A stretch of 6,340 nucleotides of DNA. Origin: Oscillospiraceae bacterium (GTDB lineage: Bacteria > Bacillota > Clostridia > Oscillospirales > Ruminococcaceae). Location of the stretch: positions 1 through 6,340 of the forward strand of contig WQXP01000072.1 of assembly GCA_009784765.1 (NCBI GenBank), in the 5' to 3' direction. A model generated the notes under the pieces. The model did no database searches, was not told the origin of the DNA, and was given only the letters and a program-made list of their open reading frames with translations. Position 1 is the first letter of the stretch; every line of letters begins with the position of its first letter. Of the stretch, positions 6,206 through 6,340 are shown one piece after another. Made by a program: the position numbers and the translations under genes.

Positions 6206-6254
6206 AACTGTCAATTGTCAACTGTCAATTGTCAACTGTCAATTGTCAATTGTC
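6206..6254. repeat. Tandem heptamer array (7 units) overlapping a stop codon
   Basis: Seven head-to-tail heptamers on the plus strand, alternating AACTGTC and AATTGTC: C,T,C,T,C,T,T at the third base, so three 14-base dimers plus one extra unit, with a partial AAC after it. Read on the minus strand, the coding direction, the array gives seven TTGACA hexamers, identical to the sigma-A -35 consensus. The best paired -10 I can find is poor: TATTTA at 6206-6201, 16 bases from the TTGACA at 6228-6223, with only 3 of 6 matches. The array contains the stop codon of the upstream gene and ends 26 bases before the start of the first paralogue. It could be a simple-sequence expansion with no function, a protein-binding array, or a promoter region. 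Confidence 0.9.
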
Positions 6255-6340
6255 AACCGCCCCGTTGCGTCGTTGAGGATATATCGCCCGGTGTCGCATA
6301 CAATGTGCCACGCGGGCGTGATTTCGCCCTCTCCTAACAC
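6239..6340 (-). CDS. C-terminal tail of an upstream gene (partial), YycI/PepSY-like ending
   Basis: The last 33 codons and TGA stop (6241-6239) of a gene whose start lies beyond the right edge. The readable segment includes ITPAWHIVCDTGRYILNDAT followed by GRLTIDN. The pattern P-A-W-x-[IV]-x-x-D-T-G-x-Y-x-x-N-A-x-T-G-x-[LV] at the extreme C-terminus is typical of YycI-like and PepSY/YpeB-related exported regulatory proteins of Firmicutes. That family link is from memory of the motif on a very short fragment, so function is not assigned. The final residues (roughly TIDN plus the stop) are encoded by the heptamer repeat array, which suggests the array expanded into, or created, the present stop. 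The gene runs in the same direction as the downstream unit, 59 bases from its start codon. Confidence 0.6.
   Translation of the reverse strand: MLGEGEITPAWHIVCDTGRYILNDATGRLTIDN

Noticed and set aside
6179..6221. Longer start for the first paralogue at 6221 (14 extra residues)
   Set aside because: The extra codons are encoded partly by the heptamer array and have no ribosome binding site. The ATG at 6179 has AAAGGAGT at good spacing and matches the paralogue's N-terminus.
6206..6254. CRISPR-like array
   Set aside because: The units are seven bases, directly abutting, without spacers.

Overview
The window reads as part of an uncultured Clostridia-type Firmicute chromosome of moderate GC. This is an inference from strong AGGAG-type ribosome binding sites, a near-consensus sigma-A promoter, and an upstream gene tail that resembles the end of YycI/PepSY-like proteins. 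Every gene I can support lies on the minus strand, so transcription runs from high to low coordinates. Both end genes are cut by the window edges.

Layout in order of transcription. (1) 6340-6239: the last 33 codons of an unidentified gene, ending inside an array of seven heptamer repeats (6206-6254). (2) 6179-4779: a 466-residue exported protein. (3) 4782-4045: a 245-residue paralogue with a lipoprotein signal. (4) 4045-2903: a 380-residue radical SAM enzyme with a Cys-rich C-terminal region of SPASM type. (5) 2814-1: a CotH-kinase-family secreted protein of at least 938 residues, behind its own near-consensus promoter at 2849-2877. Genes 2 and 3 overlap by 4 bases (ATGA). Genes 3 and 4 overlap by 1 base (TAATG). 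These three are therefore very probably translationally coupled and form one functional unit.

The main interest is the three-gene unit. Both paralogues begin with the same unusual segment of about 38 residues (LTSTP..-YN-PKIPT-ARED-L-MPRRW). A secretion signal follows it: a lipobox LAGC in the shorter protein and a plain hydrophobic Ala/Gly-rich stretch in the longer one. Each protein then carries two copies of a module of consensus [H/D]-x-G-G-[S/T]-G-x-A-x-Y-V-V-Y-[F/L]-T-E-Q-E. I infer a RiPP-like or protein-modification system. In this model the shared N-terminus is the recognition leader, the Gly-rich/Tyr module is the candidate modification site, the radical SAM enzyme is the maturase, and the products are exported or lipid-anchored. 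I do not recognise the substrate family by name, and the chemistry is unknown.

The CotH gene has a Sec signal peptide, an N-terminal chitobiase/hexosaminidase-C-like beta domain, the CotH kinase fold, a bacterial beta repeat and a lamin-tail-like domain. It lacks the LTSTP leader and has its own promoter, so a functional link to the radical SAM unit rests only on adjacency. No RNA genes, CRISPR arrays, insertion sequences or clear terminators were seen. The longest gene-free stretch is 88 bases (2815-2902).
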